Shown: piece after piece, positions 45,321-57,740 of the stretch | Numbering within the stretch: position 1 is the first letter of the stretch | How the letters are laid out: each line of letters starts with the position of its first letter | NCBI GenBank assembly: GCA_905250125.1 | Contig: CAJNOL010000790.1 | Coordinates: 1 to 64,000 of the forward strand | DNA length: 64,000 nt | Source of the DNA: Rotaria sordida | Taxonomy: Eukaryota; Rotifera; Eurotatoria; Philodinida; Philodinidae | Direction of reading: 5' to 3' | Notes under the pieces: model-generated | The model's input: only the letters and a program-made list of their open reading frames with translations | The model's database searches: none | What the model was told of the DNA's origin: nothing | Made by a program: the position numbers and the translations under genes

Positions 45321-47458
45321 ATCGTCGATCTAGTTTATGAACTTTTATATCATCATCATTGGTTTGTTGGTTTTATTTTGTCTTTCAGTTTCAAAGTTTT
45401 CTTTTAAAATTGTTTTATTAATGTTATTTTACGTGAATGGAAATTATTAGCATGATATGCAAGTATACTGTCAGATATAGAATATAAATTATTATGAGAT
45501 AGAAATAAAATCCAATTTTATTCTGAAAGATTAAAGGTAGGTAAACATAGAGGATGAACACATATAGAAAGTTAATATTTTAGAAATTAGTCAAAGATTT
45601 TTCAATATTACTAGCTAAAACACATTTGACTACTTATAAATTGATAGAAAAAGTGCTGATATAAGTAAAAGAACTGTATACTCTTTATATATGGCAATCT
45701 ATTGATCTAAAATAGTAACCGATCTACTAGTTGAGAAAATTCTTTACCTATATGAATTTATTTTTTAATAACTATGAAAAATCGTTCTTGAATTGTAAAT
45801 TAAATTACGAATATTTTGTGTTGTTTGTATGATATGTTCAAATTCAATAATATAATCGTTGTTAAATGAAGAAAATAATCTGATGATGAGGTATATTCTA
45901 ATGAATTGCATGCTTTTCAACTCCTTCTTTTTATTCTTGTTTTCTGATGAATGTACTACTTGTTTATGAATATAATATACTTCGTTATTTTCTAGAACTC
46001 ACGTATATTCGTCCTCGATTGCTAAAGTCGGTATAAGTCTCGTTTATGCAAACACCTTTGTTGAGGGTAAGGGCAAGGGAAATAGGTGTTTTTTATAAAC
46101 TTGAGTTATACCCGATTTTCTCATAAGTATTGAAAAGAGGGAAGTTTCTGATGACTAATGGCGCAATTATCAGCATGATATTTCGTCTACACACTGTCGA
46201 TATTTATTCATTTAGGAATACAAATATTTGAACAAATAATGCAACAATAGTTTATACTAGTTTTTTATTCTGTTCAATCTTGACGTGTACATCGCGAAAG
46301 AAGTTCAAGATAATAGTATATGAAAATTTTTTTATAATGATATATCATGAATTTATCGAATATTTTGACTATGTAACAGATTGTCTTATGACTATGGAGT
46401 TGGCTTCTTGTCATTTAATTTTTGATTAATCAATGAATTTTTTTCTTCATAATCGTACTTTGAATAGACTGATTGGGTGAATGAATGGTTTGATAGAAGT
46501 CGATGATTTTCTGAAATATGTTCTTGAAGTCGGCATCGGAAAACGACAACCAATCAAATGAGAAATTCATCGATTCAAACTTATTAATCTATTAATAAAT
46601 ACCTTTCAACATGTAAAAGAAATATTATAAGACGAATATATGGAACTCATATCGATTATATCGTTCGGCGTTCATTGACAAACAATGGATGAATAATGTT
46701 ATTATGAGAGAACAATATTTCAGATCCTAATTAATTGAAAATTAATCATAATTCAACTGAAGTGAAACAAATAACATGTTCATCAAACGTGAATTAAAAT
46801 TCCATATAAATATGTCGAATATTGTTTGTTCATTGTTTTATAGTTTTCATCCACAATAGCCATATTTCTGTTTTGCAACGTGATTTTCTATGTTGCTAGG
46901 AAGAGCATTAAAGTTTCCCAATTTACGAAACTTTCCAACACAGCCAAATAATTTTTCAAGCAAAAAGACGCAAAAATTTAAATAAAATATTTCTGAGTGA
47001 ATTACGAAATTAATGAGAGAAAGCAAACTATGCAAATATCATTAGGAAACTTCGGAAAATATCGAAACACATAAAATGAATCCGTGATCAACGTTCCATA
47101 TTTAATGAAATTTCCTGGAAATCTGAGTATTTTCGAGCAGACGATTTCGATTGTTTTAGAGTAAATCGTGTAAAAGAAAGGTCAATATTATTTTACAGGG
47201 TTTTCTCAGATAATAGATCATCGAGAAATGATAGCAAGACAAAAAAAGGATTGAATAGTAATTATTTTTATTTAAGATGATTGATAAAGATTCATTGAAC
47301 AAAAAAATAGAAATAAAACCATGAATTCAGCAATTAAAATTAACTCGATGAATCGATTTGATCTAGTAGTACATTTCATATTTTTATTTCGATAGTTCGA
47401 GTCAAGATTGCATGTTAAGCAACTTATCGAACAACGTTCATATTAAAAATATTCACCT
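45321..47458. other. Intergenic region, nothing convincing
   Basis: AT-rich. A weak G-rich patch (GAGGGTAAGGGCAAGGG at 46062) has no clear C-rich partner. Short frames without family resemblance. Confidence 0.5.
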
Positions 47459-47821
47459 TTAAGGTACATATCTCGATGTTGTCCATGGTCTATAGGTATA
47501 GTCATGATTGTATTCATTTTTAATCCAAAAAGAATCATATGATGATCTTATCTCAGGTCGTGTATGAACAGTATGATGACGAATAACTGATGGATTTGGT
47601 GGTTCGATTAAAAGATTATTGTAAACCGAACTATAGTAAGGGCTATACGTCGATTCGATTCCAGGTGTTATTGTCTGATGAGAACAAATCAAACACGACG
47701 TTGAATGTGCACTTCTACGTAAATCGTTCAAATCTCGTCGAATACTCTCGAGTTCACGTCGAAATGAGTCGAAAGCATCTTTTCGTGTAATATTCACGTT
47801 GTAAGCAGGCACAACATACAT
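47459..47821 (-). CDS. Small unknown protein, 120 aa
   Basis: An ATG-started frame with even, protein-like composition. Residues about 12-36 (RKDAFDSFRRELESIRRDLN) should form a charged amphipathic helix or short coiled coil; the rest is Tyr/Ser/Pro/His-rich and probably disordered. No signal peptide or TM segment. I recognise no family. The upstream 60 bases are purine-rich and then T-rich. It could be a genuine lineage-specific gene or the last exon of one. Confidence 0.4.
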   Translation of the reverse strand: MYVVPAYNVNITRKDAFDSFRRELESIRRDLNDLRRSAHSTSCLICSHQTITPGIESTYSPYYSSVYNNLLIEPPNPSVIRHHTVHTRPEIRSSYDSFWIKNEYNHDYTYRPWTTSRYVP

Positions 47822-50800
47822 AACTAAAAAGGAGAAGAAAGAAAAAAGAAACTTGAAGTGTCTCGCTTTTCTTTGGGCAACGACACTATTTAAACAGTAT
47901 TTTGTTCTCTTCTATCCACAAGGGTCGGCACACCGACGAATTATGTTTGTAGAAGAAAAAAAAAAGGACGACTTTCTCTCTTCATACTACTTCTTTTTTT
48001 TTACATTGTCAATAATACGTTAACAATCAACTATAGCATATGAAGCATTTTTTTTAATGAAGACTATCCAATGTTTCATGATTGTATATAGAAAGCCAAT
48101 GCTGGAATAACACTCATTTGCATTTTTTTCCGTTGACATTCTGTCGATTTAATCATTTCGGCATTTATATTGAAAGTAAAAGTTTTTTTTTTCTGGGCAA
48201 TCCTTATTGATTAATAACAGACATGAATTGAACCAAATGAGTAATCAATGAAACATTATCAGTCAAATCAGATAGTATCTGAACTGAGATTCACTACTTA
48301 ACCAAAGTGAAAGAATAACAAATAGATTCGATCTGGAGACCATCGAGTAATCGTCACTAATGAATTAATTGGCAACACGAATCACATGATGAATTCTTGC
48401 AAGTCGACTGAGAAGAGAGAATAAATGATTTGACAATTAGAATGTTCATCGAATATCGATGCAGAACAATGCATGAAAGAAAAGAGTTTCAAAAGAAGAT
48501 TATTGATATTAAACGATGATCAAGACATCTACATAGTTGATACTTTTCTCAATCCCACTATTTATTCGGCTATCATTCTTTTTTTTGTATAAACACAAAA
48601 TGACACCGAGAAATGTTGTACGAAGTGAACATCGTACATGACAAGATATTTCCAATAAAAGAAGATATTTTAGGTGATAATAAACGATTTTTCTGTTCAA
48701 TCAGGCAACATTTCACGAGATTTGTTGATGAAAATCGATTTGAAAATATTCAATAGACATTGTTTCAAGCGATTTTTTTTCTGACTGACTAAGATGAGAT
48801 TTATTCGAATTCTGAAATAATCTTCTTTACTATCAGACGAGAAGCTGAGAGTGGCAGAATCGACATTCATTAGTTAAGTAAAATAGAAAAAACATTCATA
48901 AAAAATAAATAAGCCACGAGAAATTGTAATATTGTATTGTTAATGGTGATAATTGAATGACAGAGAAAATATCCAAGTGATATTTACGTAGATTTTATTC
49001 GAATCGAACACTCTGCTTGTGAACACATGGATGACAGCATGCTTTTCTTTTGAAAACTGAATAGTATGACATTGATCTAAATATTTGAGAACGAACCAAT
49101 CGTCATGCAAGAAGTCAAGTACTAATTCAATTTGTCTGATCATTTGATGCAGAATTTGTGTCTGTACATTGGTCATCAAATCGATTCTCCCGTTTGTGAT
49201 TTTTTCGTTGATTTGACATTGCCGTTGCGATTATACACATCGTCTAATGATACTGAGCAATATACGCGATATAATGAAAACAATAATGAGCTGAATAATT
49301 GTTAAGATCAGAACAGGAACTCTTTTTTGGTCGTGATACTTCAATAGACGGAAATGATAAATGTCTTGTCAATGAGCCGAATGAAACAGAAGTTTTCTTT
49401 CCAGTGATTGGTTGATCTGATTGTGTTTTAGAAAATCGTCTAGTTTTATGCCATCGGTTCCGTAGAAATCCATGTATCAGTAATCATTTTCAAGCGATTT
49501 GATAGATCATTAATTTGACTAACTTTAAATTACCAATCCAAAAAAGTATTCGTGATTTGGTACATTCATGTTCAGGCGAAAGAAACATTCTGAACCTCTC
49601 ATTCGAATATACATGAGTATTGAAGAAGTCGAATCGACCAAACTACCTGGGATTCTTCTTGAATATGGGCCGAGTTTTGTTAGGTGTAGAGTTTGCTATT
49701 TCTAATTCGTATTTTCTGCCAAATATTACTGTATATTTTTTGTGTTTAACAGATCAAATGATTGCTGTTATAGATTCAACAGCGGAGGAGATTTATTTGT
49801 TTATGCATTTTGATTGATGGGTTATTGTGTTGTGTTTGCATGGATATAAATTAAAATCCGCTCTCGACCTTCCCTATGTATATAAGAATAGATAGTTTCA
49901 TTTAAAGTTATATAAAAATGAATACGAACGATGTTTCATATAAACAAGGGCAAATTGAAGTGGTATTAATAATCTCATGGATTAATTACAATGAACAATA
50001 AAGTCCTGTACAGTTTGACTGTTATTATTACATATGTTGAAGATCTTGGAGGGAGCAACAGTTACAGTCATCTGTTACGGAAAAGTATCTGTGAATCTTA
50101 AAAAACTCAACTTCCACCTAAAATCTGTTTGATTGAATTATTCTCGATATAGAAAACTATTTCCAGTACTTTTTCAGCTTTTATACAACAGTGCGAAGAA
50201 TTGTTTCCACGTCAATGCTTCATCTCGCAGAGCAAGGGATGTGTTCGTGTAGTTCAAAGGAAACAGAAGGTATATAGCACATTTGAATCACATCTTTCAT
50301 CAATCTCTTCATAATGAACACGATTATCAATAAAATCTCTCTTTCTCAAATACTGTAATGAATTCGTATAAGCAATATATATTCCCAGACAAGTTTTTAC
50401 AGAAGAAGATAATCACATTGTTTCATAACAAGTAAACTCTTTTGTCTTCGTCACTCGTAAGCTTATGGCAATGTGTTATTATCTCGAAACAGGATGTGAT
50501 ATACCTATAGTACACTAGTCATATCTTATGAGGTTAATGCTACGTATTCCACAATTCTTACGAATGTATGGAAATCAATTTATTGTGTATGAATAGTTAT
50601 GATAGCAAGGTGAACGACTATCAGAGTAGCAGATAGACACAAGTGCATTCCATGTTATTTTTCTAGATGTCAAAAAAACGTGTCGATACTTTTGGAACTT
50701 TCTACTATGATCTTCGGAGTCAATCTATGAGTTTTATATTTTACTCTTGGTAAAGACAAGGCTAACACGCTCTTCATTCATACAACAATTTGTATCGATT

Positions 50801-51587
50801 TCTATATTCATATTTGAACATTATATCGTCTCAGAAATTTTGTTATTCTTCTATTATTCACAAAAAAACTCCTTTATACATGATTGTCATCATATAGAAA
50901 TCATCTACAAAACAAGATTGAATAAGAACTTGATCATTTTTCTATGATACTAATAATTAATAATTTTTCAGTCTCGTGCCGATCAATTATTCTACTAATC
51001 GAAGTTTGGTTTCATGATTTTGCACAAAGTCACTCTTACGGTTCACAATTCATTTGGAACAATTCTCGCTGCTATTGATCAATCTATTCTCAATTTTAAT
51101 ATCGTACTTCGAAAGAGACACATATCAAAGAAAGTCTTTAAATTATTTATCTTTGCAGTCGGAAAAAAATCCAAATCTGTTTACTAGAAAAAGCTTTTTT
51201 TTATTGTACATGTCCAATCCTTCAGTGGATGGAGGTCAGACAACAAGGTATATTCACGGTCATCTGTCTCTGTTCTACACGAGTTCGTCTTTGAACATAA
51301 GTTACATTTATGACAATACATCGGATATGTAAGTAGATGTTATCGTTACCATATTCGGAGTTATACGAAAATGGTAAATTTTTAGAAATAGATACGTAAT
51401 AGATAAATATTGGTCCATTAACCTTCTGATTCGCGAAAGTGATTAGGAAGATTTTGGATAATTTCAATCGAAGGCTCTCTCAAATGATCTCTCTCTTGTT
51501 TCATAATACCACATGAAATAAAATAAAATTGAAACTCTAGATCTTAAATATGGACTTCTGTTAGATTTCAATTCGATTTTGACGGTG
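47822..51587. other. Long intergenic stretch
   Basis: AT-rich with short frames. The best is a minus-strand stretch at 48975-49240 (VLDFLHDDWFVLKYLDQCHT) that ends in a donor-like TAC|GTAAAT and could be an isolated exon or relic; nothing upstream or downstream supports it. Confidence 0.4.
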
Positions 51588-51640
51588 TGGGTGTGGGGTA
51601 GGTGTGACTCTTCTCTTGATAAACACCCATCGAAATGTAC
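51588..51640. repeat. Telomere-like pair
   Basis: GGTGTGGGTGTGGGGTAGGTG at about 51583-51603 (given here in part), then ACTCTTCTCTTGATAAACACC with AAACACCCATCG. The C arm is short. Confidence 0.55.
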
Positions 51641-51924
51641 ACGTACATAATGAGCATTTCTCGAAGTTCTATATAATGTATGCATTCACACAGGCCTTTC
51701 AGAAGTTTTTTCAGAAAAAAATCCTCTAATAAAAAAGTATATGGACGGATAAATTCTGTTAGAGTTATATTAGTTCATTTCTCTTATAAATCGACAGTAG
51801 ACTTAAAAACGCATACTGCAAATATAGTAAACAAGAGAGCCAGTTTGCTTTTTCTTAATATAAAAGCAGATCAATGTGGATTGAGTTGTATTGTTTCTAT
51901 AAAGTACATGTCAGAATAGATGAA

Positions 51925-52048
51925 TGTGAATGTGGGTGGATGATTGTCGTTGTTTGGTAAGGTTGTGTGCATGTGTATGTATTAAGTACATATCTATAAA
52001 TGGATGTTGATCACTAGAAAAGCATCTAATACCCACACCCACACCTAC
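51925..52048. repeat. Telomere-like pair with a spacer of about 90 bases
   Basis: GAATGTGAATGTGGGTGGATG at the left (about 51920-51941) and ATACCCACACCCACACCTAC at 52029-52048 on the right; same orientation rule. Confidence 0.65.
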
Positions 52049-52563
52049 ATGAACATCATCTTCATACTACGTAACCATGGTATTGGTCTCACTAGTAACT
52101 TTGATTGATCACGCAAACAGAATTATACCAATATAAGCTTAGAGTGTAAAATCGAATATTTGTTTTCATTGCGACAAAATAATCAAAATTCAGAATTTGT
52201 CAACCATAATTTTCCTCTAAAATTGTTTAAAGCAATACTCATTATCTTTAGCAAAGAAAAAAAATACAAACGATATGACAATAGAAAGAAATCGAAACAT
52301 ATTTTGATATAATTCTCTAATCATATTATTCGTTTATAGAGAATAATTACAAAGGCAAATGTCTTTTTTATTTGGACAGCATGAAAAAGTTCATTTGTCG
52401 AAACCATAAGAGCACGATGAAGAGAAAAGAAATAAAAGCAATAAGCAATTGTTAGTACAAACACTCACACAAACTCTAACAGCCATGCGAACAAATAAGA
52501 TATCTTCTATCAAAGCTAATCAGAAGGCAAAATTCATCAAAACCAATACAAAAGCAATTCGTG
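52049..52563. other. 5' flank of the type II membrane protein gene
   Basis: AT-rich, no independent gene seen. Confidence 0.4.
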
Positions 52564-54732
52564 ATGTGCCATCAAAAACCAAACGATCATCGTACGATTA
52601 TTGTTGAACGAATCGACTCTCGAATGATTCTTTTTCTTGTTCATTTATCTAGTCGTCGTCGCTCCAATCTACTGAAAGCAGTTTCACTCATTCTCTGTGT
52701 AGCGATTACTGCAGCAGCCGGCGCAATCATTCCTGCTATTGTCGCATCTACAATTCAGCAAACTACGACATCGACCATGACGACAGGAGGTCAATACTTT
52801 CCTAATTATATTTTTCTTTCTCACATTCAAAAAGTTTTGCAGTGACATCAGCAATCGGATCAAATAATACAACGGTACATGAAAAGATATTCATCGCGTT
52901 TTTTTTTTGTCGAAAAGTTGCTCTTTTCTTTATAGCTATCAAATATATCAAGCAGCAATTCTTCTACAAGTTTTACAAGCTCCACTAGTTCTACAAGTTC
53001 TACAACTACTGTAAGTTCTTCTAGGGAGGATCTGATGACAATAAAATTGAGAGGAGATCGACTGTTGTTCAAGAAATTATCGGATGTGGGTGTTGCATGG
53101 TCTTTTACTAATCCATACTTGCACCCAGATCCATTCACACAGATGCAGGCAAAACTCACATTCACACTCCTTAAATTATAATAGTAGTGCTGTTTTGAAA
53201 TTTTCTTTTGTTCTTTACACACGATTAAACTGATTTTTTCAGTGAAATATTCTGTATTATATTCTCTACGCAATATGTATTGATGGCTTTATCCTGAAAG
53301 TCAAATATGGAAAATTTAACGTATTTTCTCATACAGCTTAATTTCTCGAATGGCTGCACAAGCGTTAGACCATAGTATCAAAGTTCTCTTTCTCATCATA
53401 TAGTAAGGAAATTCTTTCAATTAATATATCTGATGTAAAACTAATCTTCTCAGCCGTCGGACACAAAGTAGAAAGATTTTAACCTTACTTAGTACGATAA
53501 AAGACAAGGGATAATTTTTTCGAGTCGATTTCAAACATGAGATCATTTGTTGTGAAACAAACGAAATCAAAGTAAATTGCTAAAGTTTCACTGATTTTAG
53601 ATTGTTTTATTGAAAGACTCTGTTATTAAGAAGTCTCAATTTTTTTTGGAGAGTAAGCAAAAATAACCAGAACCTTATCTCCTTAATTGTAGATCAAATT
53701 CTTTTAATCATAAGTGAAAAGCAGAGTTTTTCCAAGTCTGAGCGATGAACACTTCAATTTTTTTCCTGCCATAGACTTCTAGTAAATGATATCATTAAAC
53801 TTATTTGTTTCATTATTTTTTTTCTTTTGCTTTACATAGTGTTTCATAGTATTTTTGAGATTTGCGTTGGATAATAAAATAATCAGTGCACGTTGCATGC
53901 AGTTTAAAAGTAAGATTTCCATAGGATAGACTGCATTTTTTTTAACGGGGAAGAGGCGACTAAGCTGTCAAAAATCGGAAATTTTCATTGAATGAAATAT
54001 TTTCACTTAGTACGGTTTGAGAAATGTTTTCCTAAAGATGAGGATAGAGCACCTTAGCCTTTGTCTTCGGTACGTTTCTGACTTATTGGAAAAACATAGA
54101 TAAAAAAAGGAACTCAACCAAGAGCAATAAAACTAAATTTATTTATAACCAGTCTATGACCTATTCGAGAAAAGTATACCTTTTGACTGCCATGATTCTC
54201 AAAAAGTAAATTGTGAAACATAGTGCTCGGAAAGTTTTCAAAATACTTAAATATTTGACTGGGTATTAATGGATATTTTGTGAAATATAACGATGGAACG
54301 CATAATTTATTCTAGACTAGTTCAACTACCACAGCTTGTCCCATAAATGTCTGTACTTATTCGACCTGGTATACATTGACAGCGTCGGGCTACTACGGTG
54401 TCGAACATGTTGATATCAATTGTACTCAAACTCTGTCAAATTTTACTGGACAAATCGTTGTTCAACGTAATTTGGGTGCTACTTTTGCCAAACACTACAC
54501 TACATTCTGGAATACTACTGTAAATCAGACACATACCGATACGGTCTCAGAAATTACCTACTTGTGGACAATTATTCCTGGACAAATAATTACAGGTAGT
54601 GGATTTCCATATTATATTGAAGCACAATTTGACTTGACAGGCCACAATCAAACGGTCAGCGGTGATACGTATTCACTTGTCATCGTAGATGCATGTAACG
54701 GTCAAACACTGACCCAAACGGGACATTTTTAA
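52564..54732 (+). CDS. Type II single-pass membrane protein with Ser/Thr stalk (4 exons)
   Basis: Exons: 52564-52789, 52843-52874 (32 nt), 52936-53010 and 54316-54732; the introns are 53, 61 and 1,305 nt. All phases agree and give 249 aa. The N-terminal 35 residues are polar and end in a positive cluster (SSRRRSN); a TM helix follows (AVSLILCVAITAAAGAIIPA, about 40-60), so the rest is outside the cell. A Ser/Thr-rich stalk (TIQQTTTSTM; SSTSSTSSTTT) leads to a Cys-containing globular domain (ACPINVCTYSTWYTLTASGY ... VIVDACNGQ) with many N-glycosylation sites. I recognise the layout as common in bdelloids but cannot name the domain. The last intron is unusually long and contains a telomere-like pair. 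Confidence 0.75.
53083..53160. repeat. Telomere-like pair inside the long intron
   Basis: GGATGTGGGTGTTGCATGG, about 20 bases, then TTGCACCCAGATCCATTCAC and ACTCACATTCACAC. It lies in intron 3 of the 52564-54732 gene. Confidence 0.55.
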
Positions 54733-55863
54733 GAGAAAATTTTTATCAAAAAATTTATGAACTATAAAATAATCCATAGTTTGGAAAAGAAATCAAATAA
54801 ATTATTTTTGTGCTACTCTTGTTTTCGCTCTTCTATGCCGAAGTTGTGATCATTGTTTTGTTGCATTGTTGTAAGAGAATTGATTGTATTTAAGATTCTA
54901 TTTAGCTAAATGATTAAAAGTATAGCGAGTTGATCCTAATTCTCTCACAAAAATTTAATTTTCGACAGTTCATCTATATAGTTCGATTAGATAACAGTGT
55001 GTTGAGCTGATTTTCAGTTGTAACATTGAGAAAATATTTCTGCGTCAATCAATAATTCTGTATACGGTTGATCATTAAAGAAGAAATCATTGTATATTTT
55101 ATGAGAACCGTAAAAAGACGACTAGATGTATATCTTTTCATTTGTCTTGTTTTCTTAATGTCGCAATCACTATAGGTTTTCTTCGTTATTATTCAACGCA
55201 TATGTTAAACGACATGTCTCTCACCAAATAATACAACTTGATGAAATGCACGTTGAAGAAGAGAAATGTTTTTCTTTCGCAAAAAAATATGCATTGATTT
55301 GTGTTTTTACGGTTCTCACAAACTACAGTATGAATTTTTAATGATCAATTGCATACCTAATTAATGCACAAATTAGTCCTTTTTGATAGGCAAACAATAA
55401 ATGGCTTCGAACAGCTTTTGACAAATCAAGAGTGCACAAGTATATAAAATGTACTTTCTAAAAAGCTGTCTTAATATCTTCCTAATGTTGCTAGTAATAA
55501 TTAGTCACGCATAAACATCATCATTACTAACTAGGTTTCTTGTCTTTTCTTTCATCAAACGATTGGTTGTATCTGTTAAGAATGGATGATGATTGGGAAA
55601 CATGAAGTATTTGCTTCGTTTCTTGTCAAAGAAGCGTAGATTTTAAACAGAACCATTGTTGAAATAGCATATTTTGAACAAAAAGAAAATGAATACGAAT
55701 AGGAAAGAACCGAAATTTAAATCCATCGGATAGTGGAGAACAGAAAGAAAAAACTAAAATCATATGAATGAAAATTTGCATCTGTCCCAATAAAAATTCT
55801 GATCGAGTAAAATTTCATTTTCACAACCGATAGAATATATGTACTAAAAGGGTAAATTCGTGG
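54733..55863. other. Intergenic region, nothing convincing
   Basis: 3' flank of the membrane-protein gene (AAATAAATTATT at about 54795 could serve as a poly(A) signal). No other feature found. Confidence 0.5.
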
Positions 55864-56459
55864 AATTTCTACCACTTTGTGGAAGAAAGGCGTTCTGTGC
55901 TAATGTTCTGAAAGACAGTTTCTTTTTCGATTTTAATAGTCTAGTTAGACGAGTCATAGTCGAAAATGATCTGTGGTAATAATTAAAACCTCTTTGAACA
56001 TATAAATGGTATCTCATGATGACTGACGATAAATGATTAATTATATTTTTCATACTTTTTCTTGACATAGAGAACTAAAATTTCTATCACATACATATCT
56101 GACGAAAGTTTCAGCTGTCTAGTTAAAGCTAGTGATGAAATACATCAATTTTCGTACTCGATTCTTGCATATTTAAAATCGAGTACGAAAATTGATGTAT
56201 TTTATCACTGGCTTTAACTAGACAGCTGAAACTTTCAGAGATATTGATTAGATATATATATGATAAAAATTTCAGCTCTCTGTGTCAAAAAGAAGTATGA
56301 AAAATATGATTAATCATTTATCATCAGTCATCATGAGATACCATTTATATGTTCAAAAAGGTTTTAATTGTTACCTCAGATCATTTTCGACTATGACTCA
56401 TCTAAACTAGCCTATGAAAATAAAAAAGGAATTTTTTTTTCCACAAAAGTGGTAAAAAC
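55864..56459. repeat. Foldback element, arms about 295 bases, nearly no loop
   Basis: AAATCGAGTACGAAAATTGA and its complement TCAATTTTCGTACTCGATT flank a centre at about 56165, and the pairing extends out to CCACTTTGTGG (55872) and CCACAAAAGTGG (56441). Arms match closely, apart from a deletion near the outer right end. Some 16 bases separate the arms at the centre. The 74-codon frame at 55844-56068 is within the arm and not a gene. Confidence 0.9.
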
Positions 56460-56864
56460 TCTACAGATTCACTCAAAAACGACTTTGGTAATTAACAAAT
56501 AAAAAACAATTTGTTTACTTTGATCAATATCCATTAAAAAATCACATTGAAAGCTCTAGAACTCTGTGAAAGTTTCAGAAATCAGTGACGACTGCAAAAT
56601 CTGAAATTTATGTTCTTCATTTACTATGATAATAAATAGAAATTTTCAGGTAGGTAAATTAGAATCATTTTGATTCTATAAGAGAAGACGTCAAAACACT
56701 TTCATTATTTCTTACTCATAGGAGATTGATTTCTAAGACTTTTTATTTAATTAGTTGATTCGATGATTTCTCTTACATCTGTATTCAATCAAGTCTGTTT
56801 CAGTCCATTTGTAAATGATGTTTGAGTCATATTATTGGGAGAAAGTAGAAATATAACAGTTTTT
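56460..56864. other. Spacer before the pseudogene
   Basis: AT-rich; may include more decayed N-terminal sequence of the following pseudogene, not readable. Confidence 0.4.
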
Positions 56865-57740
56865 TCTTCATATGATTTCCGTACTGTTGTTCTATTACAA
56901 TTTCAATAGCTTCGTTCCTCTTATCGACTTACTCTCTCATTATCAAACGATACCGTAGCAGATTTTCTCGAACGTAAATTTATCACTTCTCAAGTTCTTT
57001 CACAAACTCAAATTATCTCTCAATCATCTTCATTAATCGTCCAATTTCAATGGAATACACTAGAAACATTCATTCGAATACTGAAATTCATTCATCGAAT
57101 GATTCAAGATAATGCCATCATATCAGCACTCCGTACAAACTGGGATTTTGTGATTACAAACGATATATTTCCATATTCAACAACATTTGTTAATCCAATC
57201 ATTTATCAATAGAATTCTTCATGCAGTAGCCAATTAACTTGCCAACAAGCAGCAACTGATCAATATCTGAACAGCAAAGAATCAGTCGTTATTTTAGGTT
57301 TCAAAGTCGATTGTTATGCGACTAGTACTTTACTGGAATGAACACTTGAATATCTTTATAACTTAGCATGTATTAAGCTTCTTCAAAGCATTCATTCGCA
57401 TGGCATGATTCCCAATGAATATCAATTCACGACACTTAACTCCTCAATCTCGAGTCATTTTCCACTGAATGCTACTGTTTAGATTCCTCTCAACGAATTA
57501 CTAATCGAAAGTTGGTCACCTAATGTATCATACTCAAATTACTATGAACAATATTTACTATCTACTATCTACTTGCACATATACATATGAAGATCGACTC
57601 AATTTCTTCGGTACCTTAATACGTCTTATTAGTCTCCACGGTGGTCTAACTAGTTCACTTCGAGTTCTGATTTCATTCAGTGTCAGGGCTTTCAGAGCTC
57701 TATTTTGTTACCATCATCAGATATCCATTTACTTGTGAAG
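56865..57740 (+). pseudogene. Decayed bdelloid-type multi-copy membrane protein gene
   Basis: One frame is readable for about 660 bases: RSSYRLTLSLSNDTVADFLE, VQFQWNTLETFIRILKFIH, PYSTTFVNPIIYQ-stop-NSSCSSQL, KESVVILGFKVDC, IPNEYQFTTLNSSIS and LIESWSPNVSYSNYYEQ; after a one-base shift it continues CTYTYEDRLNFFGTLIRLIS and LHGGLTSSLRVLI, the start of a TM helix. In-frame stops include TAG near 56908, TAG at about 57211, a TGA near 57338 and TAG near 57480. The ending pattern (C-x-Y-T-Y...T-L-x-x-L-x-G-G-L) matches a repeated extracellular/membrane family I know from bdelloid gene sets, function unknown. Confidence 0.6.
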
